A stretch of 64,000 nt of DNA, taken from contig CAVRVO010000003.1 of the NCBI GenBank assembly GCA_963724625.1, positions 487,041 to 551,040 of the forward strand. Reading direction: 5' to 3'. This DNA is from DATBVX01 sp963724625 (GTDB lineage Bacteria > Pseudomonadota > Gammaproteobacteria > Steroidobacterales > Steroidobacteraceae). The notes under the pieces are model-generated. The model worked only from the letters and a program-made list of their open reading frames with translations, was not told where the DNA came from and ran no database searches. How positions within the stretch are numbered: position 1 is the stretch's first letter; every line of letters starts with the position of its first letter. The position numbers and the translations under genes are program-made. Of this stretch, positions 47,641 to 56,108 are shown piece by piece.

Positions 47641-48867
47641 GTGACCCTGATGGCTGTTCGATTTGATCGTCGTTCGCAGCAAGCGACGCTGCTTGGCGCC
47701 CTTGCGTGGATGGCAAGTCTTAGTGCAAGCGGCGGCCAAACAGTGCCGGCAGGGCAGGGCGACCTGGCGTCGCAACAGCATGCCAGCGCACCCGCCCCCC
47801 TGCCTCAGGAAGACCGCGTCGTGGCTTACGTGGCGGGCTGGTCAATACCGCCGGTCATTCACCCGGACAAACTGACTCACATCAATTTTGCATTCGCGCA
47901 CATCGGTGGCGATGGCAAAGTCGGATTTGAGCATCCGAATCTCGCCGCAGCCTTGAAGTCCTTGTTGGCTCTCAAGGAACAAGATCCGCGATTGAAGGTC
48001 GTGGTGTCTGTCGGTGGATGGCAGGCCGAAGGCTTCTCCGATGCAGCACTTACAGATGCGTCACGGAGTGCATTTGCGCGCAGCGCTATCGACCTTCTGC
48101 ACGAGTACAACGTCGACGGGATCGATCTCGATTGGGAGTACCCGGGGCAGGGCGTTGCCGGAATCGAGTATCGGGCCGAGGACAAGCAGAACTTCACGCT
48201 GCTGTTGAAGACGCTCCGCGCGCAGCTGGATGGCGCCAGCAAGGCGCGGGGTCGCGTCGGTCATGATGCCTATACGTTGACGATCGCTTCAGCCGATCGC
48301 GAATATTTCGATCACACGGAGATGGACCGGCTGCACGTCTATCTCGACTGGATCAACATCATGAGTTACGACTTCTTCAACAGTCTGACTTCCACCACCG
48401 GGCATCACGCAGGCTTATATGCATCGGAGTTTGCCGCGCCTGCCGATCGCACCGCCGACGCATCGGTCAAGCAACACCTGGCTGCCGGCATTCCACCCGA
48501 GAAGCTGGTGCTTGGCGTTGCCTTTTACGGGCGCGGGTTTGCTGGTGCGAGACCCCTGCACAACGGTCTCAATCAGCCCTACGAGCGCTACGAGAGCGAT
48601 CACAGCTACGCCGATCTCGTGGACAAATTCATCGGCAAGCAAGGGTTTATCCGCTACTGGGACGACCGCGCCAAGGCACCTTATCTATGGAACGATGCAT
48701 CGAAGATGTTCATCACTTACGATGATCCGCAGTCGATTCGTACCAAGGCGGACTACGTGCGTGATCATCATATGGGCGGCATGATGTTCTGGGAGCTGAG
48801 CCAGGATCGCAACGACGAACTGCTGGATGTCATCGTGACATCACTGCATCGAAGCGGTACGCACTGA
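47641..48867 (+). CDS. Chitinase, glycoside hydrolase family 18
   Basis: The enzyme cleaves chitin by substrate-assisted catalysis. The 408-residue protein has an N-terminal signal or anchor (LLGALAWMASLSASGG), then a GH18 barrel: the SVGGW strand-3 motif, the active-site DGIDLDWEYPG (DxxDxDxE, with the acid Glu), INIMSYDFF and MFWELSQDR. The GTG at 47641 is used. An ATG at 47650 is equally possible. It follows a TonB receptor, and the pair resembles carbohydrate utilisation loci. No separate chitin-binding domain is visible. Confidence 0.92.
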   Translation: MTLMAVRFDRRSQQATLLGALAWMASLSASGGQTVPAGQGDLASQQHASAPAPLPQEDRVVAYVAGWSIPPVIHPDKLTHINFAFAHIGGDGKVGFEHPNLAAALKSLLALKEQDPRLKVVVSVGGWQAEGFSDAALTDASRSAFARSAIDLLHEYNVDGIDLDWEYPGQGVAGIEYRAEDKQNFTLLLKTLRAQLDGASKARGRVGHDAYTLTIASADREYFDHTEMDRLHVYLDWINIMSYDFFNSLTSTTGHHAGLYASEFAAPADRTADASVKQHLAAGIPPEKLVLGVAFYGRGFAGARPLHNGLNQPYERYESDHSYADLVDKFIGKQGFIRYWDDRAKAPYLWNDASKMFITYDDPQSIRTKADYVRDHHMGGMMFWELSQDRNDELLDVIVTSLHRSGTH

Positions 48868-48902
48868 TCGATCGCTATGACGGCTTCAGCGTCGCGACCA
48901 AC

Positions 48903-49796
48903 TCAGTCGTAGTATTGAGGCGCCTTCTTCAGCGCCGCGTTTGTCGGCGGATCGTGCTGGATCCACATTGTTGCGCCCGTTTGGCGGATGAACTCGTCCA
49001 CTTGCTTGCGGGTCGCGCGCGTCATGGCGGCGTCGAAGTCAAAGGTCGGTACCCGATCAAGGGTCTTTTCCTCGGGGAAATGATAGAGGTCGCCCGCAAG
49101 GAGCAGCGGACCAAACCTGGCCAGTTTAAGGAACAGCATCTGGTGCCCCGGCGTATGTCCCGGCGCAGTCTTGATGATCACGGTGCCATCACCGAAGACA
49201 TCGTGATCCGCATTGTCAAGCGTGATGCGCTTGGCGTTCTTCAGGTCCTGGTACGAATCAGGCGCACGGATGCCAACTTGGGCGTCGCTGAACATGATGT
49301 CGTATTCAGCCTGCTGCACGATCCAGGTCGAGCCGGCGAACATGTTGGCGTTAGCTGTATGGTCCACGTGGTAGTGCGACATCGCTATGTAGGTGATGTC
49401 CTTGGGTTGGTACCCGATCGCGGCGAGCTGCGGCGCCAGTCGCCGCGTCGCTTTCAATATGCCCTGTTGGACAACCTCGGTGCCGTCATCCGGAATGTCA
49501 GCATCGGGTACTTGTCCGACATCCCAGATCAGAGTCCCCTTCGGATGTACGACCAGGTAACAAGGCGTCACGAAACCTGCGTTACCCTTGATCTCGCTCT
49601 CCTTCAGACCAAACAATTCCGGGTTCATCGGCGCGATGGTGCCGCAATCCAGGATGTACAACCTCGGAGTGGTGAGAGAGTGGGATGCTACCGACTTGCT
49701 TTGGTCGACGGCGCAAGCATGGAGCAATGTTGCGAACGCCATGACGGCAAACGCCGCACGAAAGACGCGGTGCACTGAGTAAAGCAAACCGTCCAT
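48903..49796 (-). CDS. Metallo-beta-lactamase-fold lipoprotein, AHL-lactonase-like
   Basis: The 297-residue protein has a lipoprotein-type signal (AVMAFATLLHAC). The MBL core shows the metal motif SHYHVDHTAN (HxHxDH), a later Asp/His in LLLAGDLYHF and a distal His in IKTAPGHTPGH. Overall it resembles the AiiA-type lactonase branch, with the starting LYILDCGTIAP segment. Several such enzymes open acyl-homoserine lactones and related lactones. The ATG at 49796 is chosen because it begins the signal. The substrate is inferred from fold only. Confidence 0.85.
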   Translation of the reverse strand: MDGLLYSVHRVFRAAFAVMAFATLLHACAVDQSKSVASHSLTTPRLYILDCGTIAPMNPELFGLKESEIKGNAGFVTPCYLVVHPKGTLIWDVGQVPDADIPDDGTEVVQQGILKATRRLAPQLAAIGYQPKDITYIAMSHYHVDHTANANMFAGSTWIVQQAEYDIMFSDAQVGIRAPDSYQDLKNAKRITLDNADHDVFGDGTVIIKTAPGHTPGHQMLFLKLARFGPLLLAGDLYHFPEEKTLDRVPTFDFDAAMTRATRKQVDEFIRQTGATMWIQHDPPTNAALKKAPQYYD

Positions 49797-49899
49797 CCTG
49801 TTTCCCCGGCAGTCAGTTGTTAATTGCATGTGCGCCTGCAGGCGCTGTTCTGTGCGCCACGCGATTCGCTGCCGCGTGTGCTAGCCCGGCTCGAGTTCG

Positions 49900-52116
49900 T
49901 CAGTCGTCCAGAATCGTGACCCGGGTAAGTGTAATTGGTCCGAGCCGCGCGGGCCCGCTCACATCTGTCAACTCGAGCTCGAACCACTCATTCGATTCCC
50001 TCGTCCCGTCGTTCATCAGGGGTATATAGATGACGCGTATGTCCTGGTCCTCCGGAATCGTGAGGCTGCCGCTGGTAACGTCGGAATAGTCGATTCCCGG
50101 CTGAGCCGTTCCAGGGATCGTTCGCCATTGCACTCGTATGCGACCTAGGAAATCATTCCGACGCTGAACTCGAATGACTGCCTGAGACGCGCGCTCACTC
50201 ACAACGATGTTCGCCTGCTGCAGCGATACGGTGCCGCCTCTCGCCAACGACTGCTGTATGACTTCCGTCGTTGCGGCTACATCGGCCGCGGACGGCGCGG
50301 TGGCTGCCTTTGGCGTAACCGCATTCGTCACCGTGGAAGGCTCAGGGGGCGCAACACGTGCCGCCGGGTTCGCAAGCTGAGCGCCGGGCTGTGCTGCCGT
50401 GGGGGGCGATGCTCGTTGCTCCGTCGTACGCGTGTCACTCGTCAGAGGGGTCGTGGCCGGTGGGGGAGCGCTCTGCTGCGCAGCCTGTTCAGTGAATGTC
50501 GTCGTCGTGCCTGCAACCTCGCTCGCTGCCGGCGGGGTTGCGGGCACTCTCTGTTCATCATTTAGCAGGAACGCCACGGCGACGACCGCACCGAGCGCAA
50601 CTGTCGTGGCGGCGAACCAGAATACGAACGGGCGGCGCTTCGGCGATGATTCACGCAGCTCATCCGCCAGTTCAAGAACCGTAGCGGGTCGACTGTTGCG
50701 GGTCCAGGCGAGACCGCGCTTCAAAGCTGCGAACCGGCGCCGCGACAGTCCCGGCAGGCGCCGCACCTTCATGCCTCGCTGGCGCGCCACGAGCGCCGAA
50801 TGCCGCTCGAATGGATGGTGCCGCGTCAGCACTTCGTAAGCCACGCAGGCAAAGCTGTAGACATCATCGCGCACCTGTGGCGGGTCACCGTGCAGCACTT
50901 CGGGGCTGGCGTATGCCGGAGTGGCTGCCGCCACGTGCCGCTCGCTCGCTTGCGAGCCGCGGCCCGACCAGAGCTCTGCGCTACTACCCGCGGCGCCGAA
51001 GTCCAGCACGCGTATCTGCCGATCGCGGCCCAGCAGTACGTTGCCGGGCTTGAAGTCGCCGTGCACGATATCGTGCTCGTGAGCAAAACTGAGTGCGTCG
51101 GCACACGCGAGGATAATGGTGAGCGCGTTCCGCTGTGGTAAGCGTCGAGGGTGAATGCTCGCCAGATGACTGCGCAACGACTCGCCGTCGATCAGCTCCA
51201 TCGTCAGGAACCAGGCATCTCCTTCGCAATCGACATCGAATACGCGAATGATGTTGGGGTGTGGGAGCGCCTGTGTTTGCTGGAATTCGCGCTTCAGGCG
51301 TTCGATCTTCACAGGATCACCGCGCAATTCCTCGCGCAGCACTTTCAGTGCCACAAGCCCGTCGCGTCGCACGTCGCGGGCGCGAAACACGATGCCGGTG
51401 CCACCCTTGCCGATCTGATGATCCAGGACATAGCGGTCGCGAATCGTCGCACCGGTCACGAACTCGACCTTCGGCGCAGATGCCGGCGCGCTGGCGCTTT
51501 GCCGGAGCTCAGTTGCGGCAGTCGCCCTCGAAGCGGCGTGTTCAGGCGCAGGTCGATCAGACGGACGCCGCTCGACGATGGCGGGCTCGCGCCTTATCGG
51601 TTCCTCGAATCGCTCGGGGATGGCGGGCTCGCGCCTTATCGGTTCCTCGAATCGCTCGGGGATGACGGGCTCGCGCCTTGTCGGTTGCTCGATTCGCCCG
51701 ACGATGGCGGGCTCGCGCCTTGTTGGTTGTTCGATTCGCGCGACGATGGCGGGCTCGCGTCTTGTCACTTCCTCGATTCGCGCGGCATGTGCTGTGGTGT
51801 TGTGCGCGTCTTCGGCAGGCTCGTCAGCCTCAGCCGGCACCAAGTCGATTGTCTGGTCATCCGACTCATCGCTCGCGGTCGTCCGCTGAGGCGCACTCGT
51901 GCCGGCGTCCTCGTCGTAATGGCGCTCGACCTCTTCCAATGTGTCGATATAGTCCGCAGCGCTCATCTGGCCGTGAAAGCGCGCGTAGCGCAGCCCATCG
52001 CGCACCGCAAAGAACAGCACGCTGTCCCATGATTCGGGACCTTCCTGCTCGAGCACCCGGGCTCGTTCCTCGCGCGGAACGGTCAACAGCCGGGAAACGA
52101 GATGATCTGCTTTCAT
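49900..52116 (-). CDS. Membrane Ser/Thr protein kinase with a 42-bp-repeat linker and a Calx-beta tail
   Basis: The 738-residue protein starts with an alpha-helical region (MKADHLVSRLLTVPREERAR, to about residue 70). A repeat linker (110-180) follows, then a Hanks-type kinase: glycine loop GKGGTGIVFRARDV, VALKVL Lys, catalytic loop HGDFKPGNVLL, DFGAAG and TPAYASPEVL. HGD replaces HRD, a common variant in bacteria, and the catalytic Asp and Lys are intact. A membrane helix (FVFWFAATTVALGAVVAVAFLL) separates it from a Pro/Thr/Ala-rich extracytoplasmic linker and a Calx-beta-like domain with FELELTDVSGPARLG near the C-terminus. The kinase would signal across the inner membrane. Confidence 0.9.
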   Translation of the reverse strand: MKADHLVSRLLTVPREERARVLEQEGPESWDSVLFFAVRDGLRYARFHGQMSAADYIDTLEEVERHYDEDAGTSAPQRTTASDESDDQTIDLVPAEADEPAEDAHNTTAHAARIEEVTRREPAIVARIEQPTRREPAIVGRIEQPTRREPVIPERFEEPIRREPAIPERFEEPIRREPAIVERRPSDRPAPEHAASRATAATELRQSASAPASAPKVEFVTGATIRDRYVLDHQIGKGGTGIVFRARDVRRDGLVALKVLREELRGDPVKIERLKREFQQTQALPHPNIIRVFDVDCEGDAWFLTMELIDGESLRSHLASIHPRRLPQRNALTIILACADALSFAHEHDIVHGDFKPGNVLLGRDRQIRVLDFGAAGSSAELWSGRGSQASERHVAAATPAYASPEVLHGDPPQVRDDVYSFACVAYEVLTRHHPFERHSALVARQRGMKVRRLPGLSRRRFAALKRGLAWTRNSRPATVLELADELRESSPKRRPFVFWFAATTVALGAVVAVAFLLNDEQRVPATPPAASEVAGTTTTFTEQAAQQSAPPPATTPLTSDTRTTEQRASPPTAAQPGAQLANPAARVAPPEPSTVTNAVTPKAATAPSAADVAATTEVIQQSLARGGTVSLQQANIVVSERASQAVIRVQRRNDFLGRIRVQWRTIPGTAQPGIDYSDVTSGSLTIPEDQDIRVIYIPLMNDGTRESNEWFELELTDVSGPARLGPITLTRVTILDD
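51577..51786. repeat. 42-bp tandem repeat, five copies, inside the kinase gene
   Basis: Five units start at 51577, 51619, 51661, 51703 and 51745, each 42 bases, in frame, encoding RREPAIVERFEEPI-like 14-residue blocks. Copies differ mostly in third bases and a few residues, so the block has expanded and diversified. Units at 51577 and 51619 are nearly identical. Confidence 0.95.
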
Positions 52117-52504
52117 TCGTTGGCACTGCCCCGCCTTCTCGGGGTCAAATCAATGGCGCCGGGCCCTATTCTCATGGCTGGCGATTCACCAATAGTCAGA
52201 CAATCGATTCAGTTGGAGTTGCGGTTTTGGCACGAAGCTCCTCCAATTCCGCCATTCATGCTGCCCTTGGATTATGTGATGTAAGCCTTTCAATCCCCTC
52301 AGTATCGGCAACTGTAGCGCTAGCGACCCTCGCGCGCATCATGAGCGGGAATTTAGGGCCGAATTTGTCGCGGACGAGCGACGGAAGCGCCTGTCGGGAG
52401 CCATCTCCAGGCTCCGGACTAGTCGTGAAACGCGCCAGCCCAGTGGAGCAGGCGCCACGGGTGCACGCGCGGCCTGGGGCACACCCGATCGCTATTGACT
52501 ACGA
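52117..52504. other. Intergenic region between the kinase start and the ABC operon end
   Basis: Nothing coding is convincing here. The stretch should hold the promoter of the kinase gene (minus strand) and the ABC operon terminator, but I see no clear hairpin with a T-run. Confidence 0.5.
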
Positions 52505-53260
52505 TCATTCCGAAAGGGGGTCGACGCCGAGCTCGCGCAGAATTGCCACCCGGAGCTCCTGAACCTCGGGGCCCGTCAGCACGCGCGGGTGCTGGAGGGA
52601 GACCTCAAAGGTCGCCTGGATCCGGGTCGGGCGCGGCGACAGAACCAGGATTCGATCAGCGATATGCGTCGCTTCCTCCACGTCGTGCGTCACCATCACG
52701 ACGGTATGGCGCTCCTTGGCGAGAATTCGCAGCAGCTCGTTGCGCATGCGCAGGTTCATGAGCGCATCGAGCGCGGCGAAGGGTTCATCCATGTACAGAA
52801 TTTCTGGCTTGACGACCAACGCGCGTGCGAGCTCGGCTCGCTTGAGCATGCCGCCGGACAACTCATGCGGATAGCTCGCCTCGAAACCCTTGAGACCCAC
52901 CATGGCGGCGTAACGATCGGCGAGAGTCTCCTTGTCATTCGGCGCATGACCATTGAGCCCAAACATCAGATTCTGCTGAACGGTCAGCCACGGAAATACT
53001 GAGCCATGTTGCGAGATCAGAATTCCGTTGGAGCTCGGGCGCTCCATCTTGGCGCCGTCGACAGCAACCGATCCCTCATCGCAGCGCTCGAAGCCGGCTA
53101 CGATATTGAGAAGGGTCGACTTGCCGCAGCCGGACGGTCCCACGATAGCGACGACCTCACCATCATCAACCGTGAAGCTGATGCCATCCAGCACTCGCAG
53201 TCCACCGCTGTCTGACGCGAACGTCTTGCCGAGGTTTTGAACGACGATCTTAGCGGGCAT
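52505..53260 (-). CDS. ABC transporter ATP-binding subunit, nitrate/sulfonate/taurine (NrtD/SsuB) type
   Basis: The 251-residue ATPase has Walker A GPSGCGKSTLLN, the Q-loop region SQHGSVFPW, the signature LSGGMLKRAELARAL, Walker B EILYMDEPFAALD and H-loop VMVTHDVEEA. Homology is to the SsuB/TauB/NrtD class that drives the permease just upstream in the operon. The start at 53260 overlaps the permease stop by 11 bases, implying coupling. It is the last gene of the five-gene operon. Confidence 0.93.
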   Translation of the reverse strand: MPAKIVVQNLGKTFASDSGGLRVLDGISFTVDDGEVVAIVGPSGCGKSTLLNIVAGFERCDEGSVAVDGAKMERPSSNGILISQHGSVFPWLTVQQNLMFGLNGHAPNDKETLADRYAAMVGLKGFEASYPHELSGGMLKRAELARALVVKPEILYMDEPFAALDALMNLRMRNELLRILAKERHTVVMVTHDVEEATHIADRILVLSPRPTRIQATFEVSLQHPRVLTGPEVQELRVAILRELGVDPLSE

Positions 53261-54008
53261 ACCGCCACCTGACTGATTTCAACCGCTCCAGAAGACGCAT
53301 CAGCCCATCCAGCATCAGTCCAATCAAGCCGATCATGACCATTCCCGCGATCACGAGATCGTAGCGGTTACCTGCATTGCGCGAATCGATGATGAGATAG
53401 CCGAGCCCGGATCGGAGCGCGATCATTTCCGCCGCGACCACGACCAGCCATGCGACGCCAAGGCCGATGCGCATGCCGACAATGATCTGCGGCAGAACGG
53501 CCGGGATCACAACCCTCCGGAACAGGGTGTAGCGCGAGACTCCAAAATTGGCGGCCGCCCAGAGATAGCGTCGCTCGATCGTATGCACTCCAGCAATGGT
53601 CTGCACGACCATAGGGAAGACCGAAGAGATGAAGATGAGGTAGATCGGTGAGGCGTTGCCCACGCCGAACCACAGGATGGCGATCGGGATCCAGGCGATA
53701 GGCGAAATCGGTCGCAGCATCTGGATAAGTGGATTGAGGGTCCTGAATGCGCCGCGGGTCCAGCCCATCCACAGGCCGAGCGGAACGGCAATCAGCGCGG
53801 CCAGTGCGAAGCCGCTTCCCACGCGAAACAGCGAGGCCGCGATGTGCTGCCAGAGAGTTCCATCACGCATCAGCTCGCCCACGCCGGCCAAGACCTGCCA
53901 CGGCGTTGGAAATATCACGCTCCCGGTTATGACCACGGCCGCCCACCATGCGCCAATGAGCGCAGCGATGACGGTAAGGGATGGCAGAGCCTGCTTGAGC
54001 CTTCGCAT
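53250..54008 (-). CDS. ABC transporter permease, SsuC/NrtB type
   Basis: The 252-residue protein has six membrane helices and the BPD_transp_1 EAA-type loop region (about residues 155-185, VSRYTLFRRVVIPAVLPQIIVG). The ATG at 54008 is preceded directly by the cupredoxin stop and gives the usual cytoplasmic start MRRLKQALPSL. An upstream in-frame ATG (54056 or 54071) would overlap the cupredoxin gene. With the ATPase it forms the importer, and the solute-binding protein is three genes upstream. Confidence 0.92.
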   Translation of the reverse strand: MRRLKQALPSLTVIAALIGAWWAAVVITGSVIFPTPWQVLAGVGELMRDGTLWQHIAASLFRVGSGFALAALIAVPLGLWMGWTRGAFRTLNPLIQMLRPISPIAWIPIAILWFGVGNASPIYLIFISSVFPMVVQTIAGVHTIERRYLWAAANFGVSRYTLFRRVVIPAVLPQIIVGMRIGLGVAWLVVVAAEMIALRSGLGYLIIDSRNAGNRYDLVIAGMVMIGLIGLMLDGLMRLLERLKSVRWRYAR

Positions 54009-54013
54009 GGTTG

Positions 54014-54442
54014 TTATTGTGATTGTGCCAGTTTCGCGAGCGCCAGCATCCGCCATCGGAGTCTGGCCCACGGCGTCGCCGGGTACGGGTCGACGATGAT
54101 CGTCATCTGGCCGCTCAGGTGTGCTGTGCAGGCGAATTGATAGCTCGAGGCAACGGCAAACGGAAGCCGGAAACTCTGACCCGGCATCATGAGAGTGGGC
54201 CCGAAGATCTGCGGGACCGCATCGTGATTCTCGAGAACCAGAATGTCACGCACGCCAAGTGTCAGCCGAATCTGTGCAGGGAGAATCTCGACCTTGTCAC
54301 CTGACATCCTGCGGGCCCAGGTGCCGCTTGGAATTCGGAACACCTCCTGACGCGAAGGGGATGTGACGGGAGCGAACGCGGCCCAGCTCGCAGCGGCGAG
54401 CGCGCCAGTGGCGAGCAACACTAATGGCAATCTCCGACGCAC
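54014..54442 (-). CDS. Small exported cupredoxin-like copper protein
   Basis: The 142-residue protein has a signal (RLPLVLLATGALAAASWAAF), then a beta-rich domain with LVLENHDAVPQIFGP and FACTAHLSGQMTIIV, whose His and the Cys-His-Met of CTAHLSGQM are the probable type-1 copper ligands. The family resembles short plastocyanin/azurin-type domains. It lies between the SCO1-like gene and the permease in a single operon, which links copper handling to this importer. Confidence 0.75.
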   Translation of the reverse strand: MRRRLPLVLLATGALAAASWAAFAPVTSPSRQEVFRIPSGTWARRMSGDKVEILPAQIRLTLGVRDILVLENHDAVPQIFGPTLMMPGQSFRLPFAVASSYQFACTAHLSGQMTIIVDPYPATPWARLRWRMLALAKLAQSQ

Positions 54443-54470
54443 GACCTCGATCCTGCAACCCCGTGTTCGT

Positions 54471-55046
54471 TCACGTCTTCAAAAGCAACTTGAGATCGTG
54501 CACGTAATCATCAGCCGTATGTCCGTAAGGCATCAGCGCGCGAAGCCGCCCCTGACGGTCAATCAGGTAGGTGTACGAAGAATGCGCCACGGTATAGGCC
54601 GATCCGACATTTTTCCGGGTTGCAAAGATTCCATACGCCTCACGCACGGCAGCTAATTCTGCTGCGGTCCCTGTGCCGCCGACGAAGGTCGGATTGAACC
54701 CGGCGAGGTAGACGTGCATGCGCGCCGCATCGTCTCTTTCCGGGTCCACGGTGATATAGATGACCTGGAGATCCTTGCCGGCGGCGCCGAGCCGCTCCTG
54801 AGCCTGGGCCAGAACACCGAGCGTCGTTGGACATACGTCCGGACAGGATGTAAAGCCAAACGCGAGCACTACTACTTTGCCACGATGACCACTGAGTTTG
54901 AGCTCGGAGCCGTCAGAGCCCTTCAGAGAAAAATCAGGCGCGACTCGAGGCGGGTTGAAGACGCCGGCCCTCAGGGCCACGTCCTCTGCGCTGCTAGCGC
55001 CACAGGCAAGCGCCAACAAAAGCACGGATGCGAGCCTCACGGACAA
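54471..55046 (-). CDS. SCO1/SenC-family copper chaperone, exported
   Basis: SCO1 proteins deliver copper, classically to the Cu-A site of cytochrome oxidases and in some bacteria to other copper enzymes. The 191-residue protein has a signal, the thioredoxin-like FTSCPDVCPTT with the CxxxC copper motif, and the late His in VAHSSYTYL. Its place here, between the solute-binding protein and the cupredoxin, is unusual, as SCO genes more often sit with oxidase genes. Confidence 0.92.
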   Translation of the reverse strand: MSVRLASVLLLALACGASSAEDVALRAGVFNPPRVAPDFSLKGSDGSELKLSGHRGKVVVLAFGFTSCPDVCPTTLGVLAQAQERLGAAGKDLQVIYITVDPERDDAARMHVYLAGFNPTFVGGTGTAAELAAVREAYGIFATRKNVGSAYTVAHSSYTYLIDRQGRLRALMPYGHTADDYVHDLKLLLKT

Positions 55047-55061
55047 TGAATCCTTTCCGGC

Positions 55062-56090
55062 TCAAACCGTGATGGCAGATGGCTGAGCATTGCGCGCAAA
55101 ACGTTCATCAACGTAAGTTTCATATGAAATCGGATGCTTGATCGTTCCGGCCTCGACCGAAAGCTGCATCAGCTCGTCGAACTCCGCCCTGATCATGCGC
55201 AAGTCGCCGTACGTTACCCGGTCGGTGGGATTCTCCATGACGAACCGCAGAATGTTGGGATCCTGATTGAAATATTCGCGGCCGGCGGCGATCGCCACCG
55301 CCTTGTCCCGATTCTCTTGTTTGCTATCGAGCCACACTCCAGCGCCCAGCACCTGATTGACCAGATCCTGGACCATCGGCGCATTGTCGTTGATCAGTTC
55401 TTCTCGCACGGTGAGGACGCAGCAGATGTAGTTGCGCCATTCGTCGCGCGTCATGCGCAGCGGTCGCGCATATCCGGCACGCTGAGCGGCGGCGCCGAAC
55501 GGCTCCCCGGTACAGTACGCATCGACGGCATTGGCGTAGAGAGCAGCCGGCATATCGGGGGGCGGCATCTCGACGATTTGGATATCACGCGGCGTCATGC
55601 CTTCCTGAGCCAGCATCTTGCGCAGGAACAGGAAGTCGACGGCGAAGCGGCTTGGAATCGCGATCTGCTTGCCGCGAAGTTGGCGGAAATGCTGGTACGG
55701 CGATTCGGTGCGCACCATGATCACGGCACCGGAGCGGTGACCGAGCGAGACGATCTTCACCGGTATCTTCTTGTCGGCAAGATCCATGACGAGTGGCGCC
55801 AGCATGTACGCCGCGCTGATCCGCCCAGTCATCAGCGATTCCTTCACTTCGGGCCAGCCACTGTACTTGCTGTATGCGTACTCGAAACGCGGAGCGTCTG
55901 GTGCTGCCGCGCTGTTCCGCTTGGCGTTGGAAACACAAACGACGGGAAGCGTCAGATTGCACGTGACGGGCAAGCCGCCAACAGTCAGTGCTCCCTGCTT
56001 TTCGGTCGAACAGGAAAGCATGCCGAGTGGCAGCGTCGTTGCGAGTAGCCCCTGCAAAACCTCTCTGCGTCGAATCATTGTGTCGCTCAT
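55062..56090 (-). CDS. ABC transporter solute-binding protein, NrtA/CmpA/TauA type
   Basis: The 342-residue protein has a Tat or lipoprotein-like N-terminus (MIRRREVLQGLLATTLPLGMLSC) and the type-II periplasmic binding fold, including YSGWPEVKESLMTGRISAAYM, the ligand-cleft segment SPYQHFRQLRGKQIAIPSRF and AVDAYCTGEPFG. I chose the ATG at 56090. The ATG at 56108 is an alternative. It begins the operon SBP, SCO1, cupredoxin, permease, ATPase. The ligand is unknown. By family it may be nitrate, sulfonate, taurine, a thiamine precursor or a metal complex. Confidence 0.88.
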   Translation of the reverse strand: MSDTMIRRREVLQGLLATTLPLGMLSCSTEKQGALTVGGLPVTCNLTLPVVCVSNAKRNSAAAPDAPRFEYAYSKYSGWPEVKESLMTGRISAAYMLAPLVMDLADKKIPVKIVSLGHRSGAVIMVRTESPYQHFRQLRGKQIAIPSRFAVDFLFLRKMLAQEGMTPRDIQIVEMPPPDMPAALYANAVDAYCTGEPFGAAAQRAGYARPLRMTRDEWRNYICCVLTVREELINDNAPMVQDLVNQVLGAGVWLDSKQENRDKAVAIAAGREYFNQDPNILRFVMENPTDRVTYGDLRMIRAEFDELMQLSVEAGTIKHPISYETYVDERFARNAQPSAITV

Positions 56091-56108
56091 CAAGCTTTTG
56101 GAGCTCAT

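Noticed and set aside
51577..51786. CRISPR-like array
   Set aside because: Direct repeats are contiguous, in frame and 42 bp without spacers, so they are a coding repeat.
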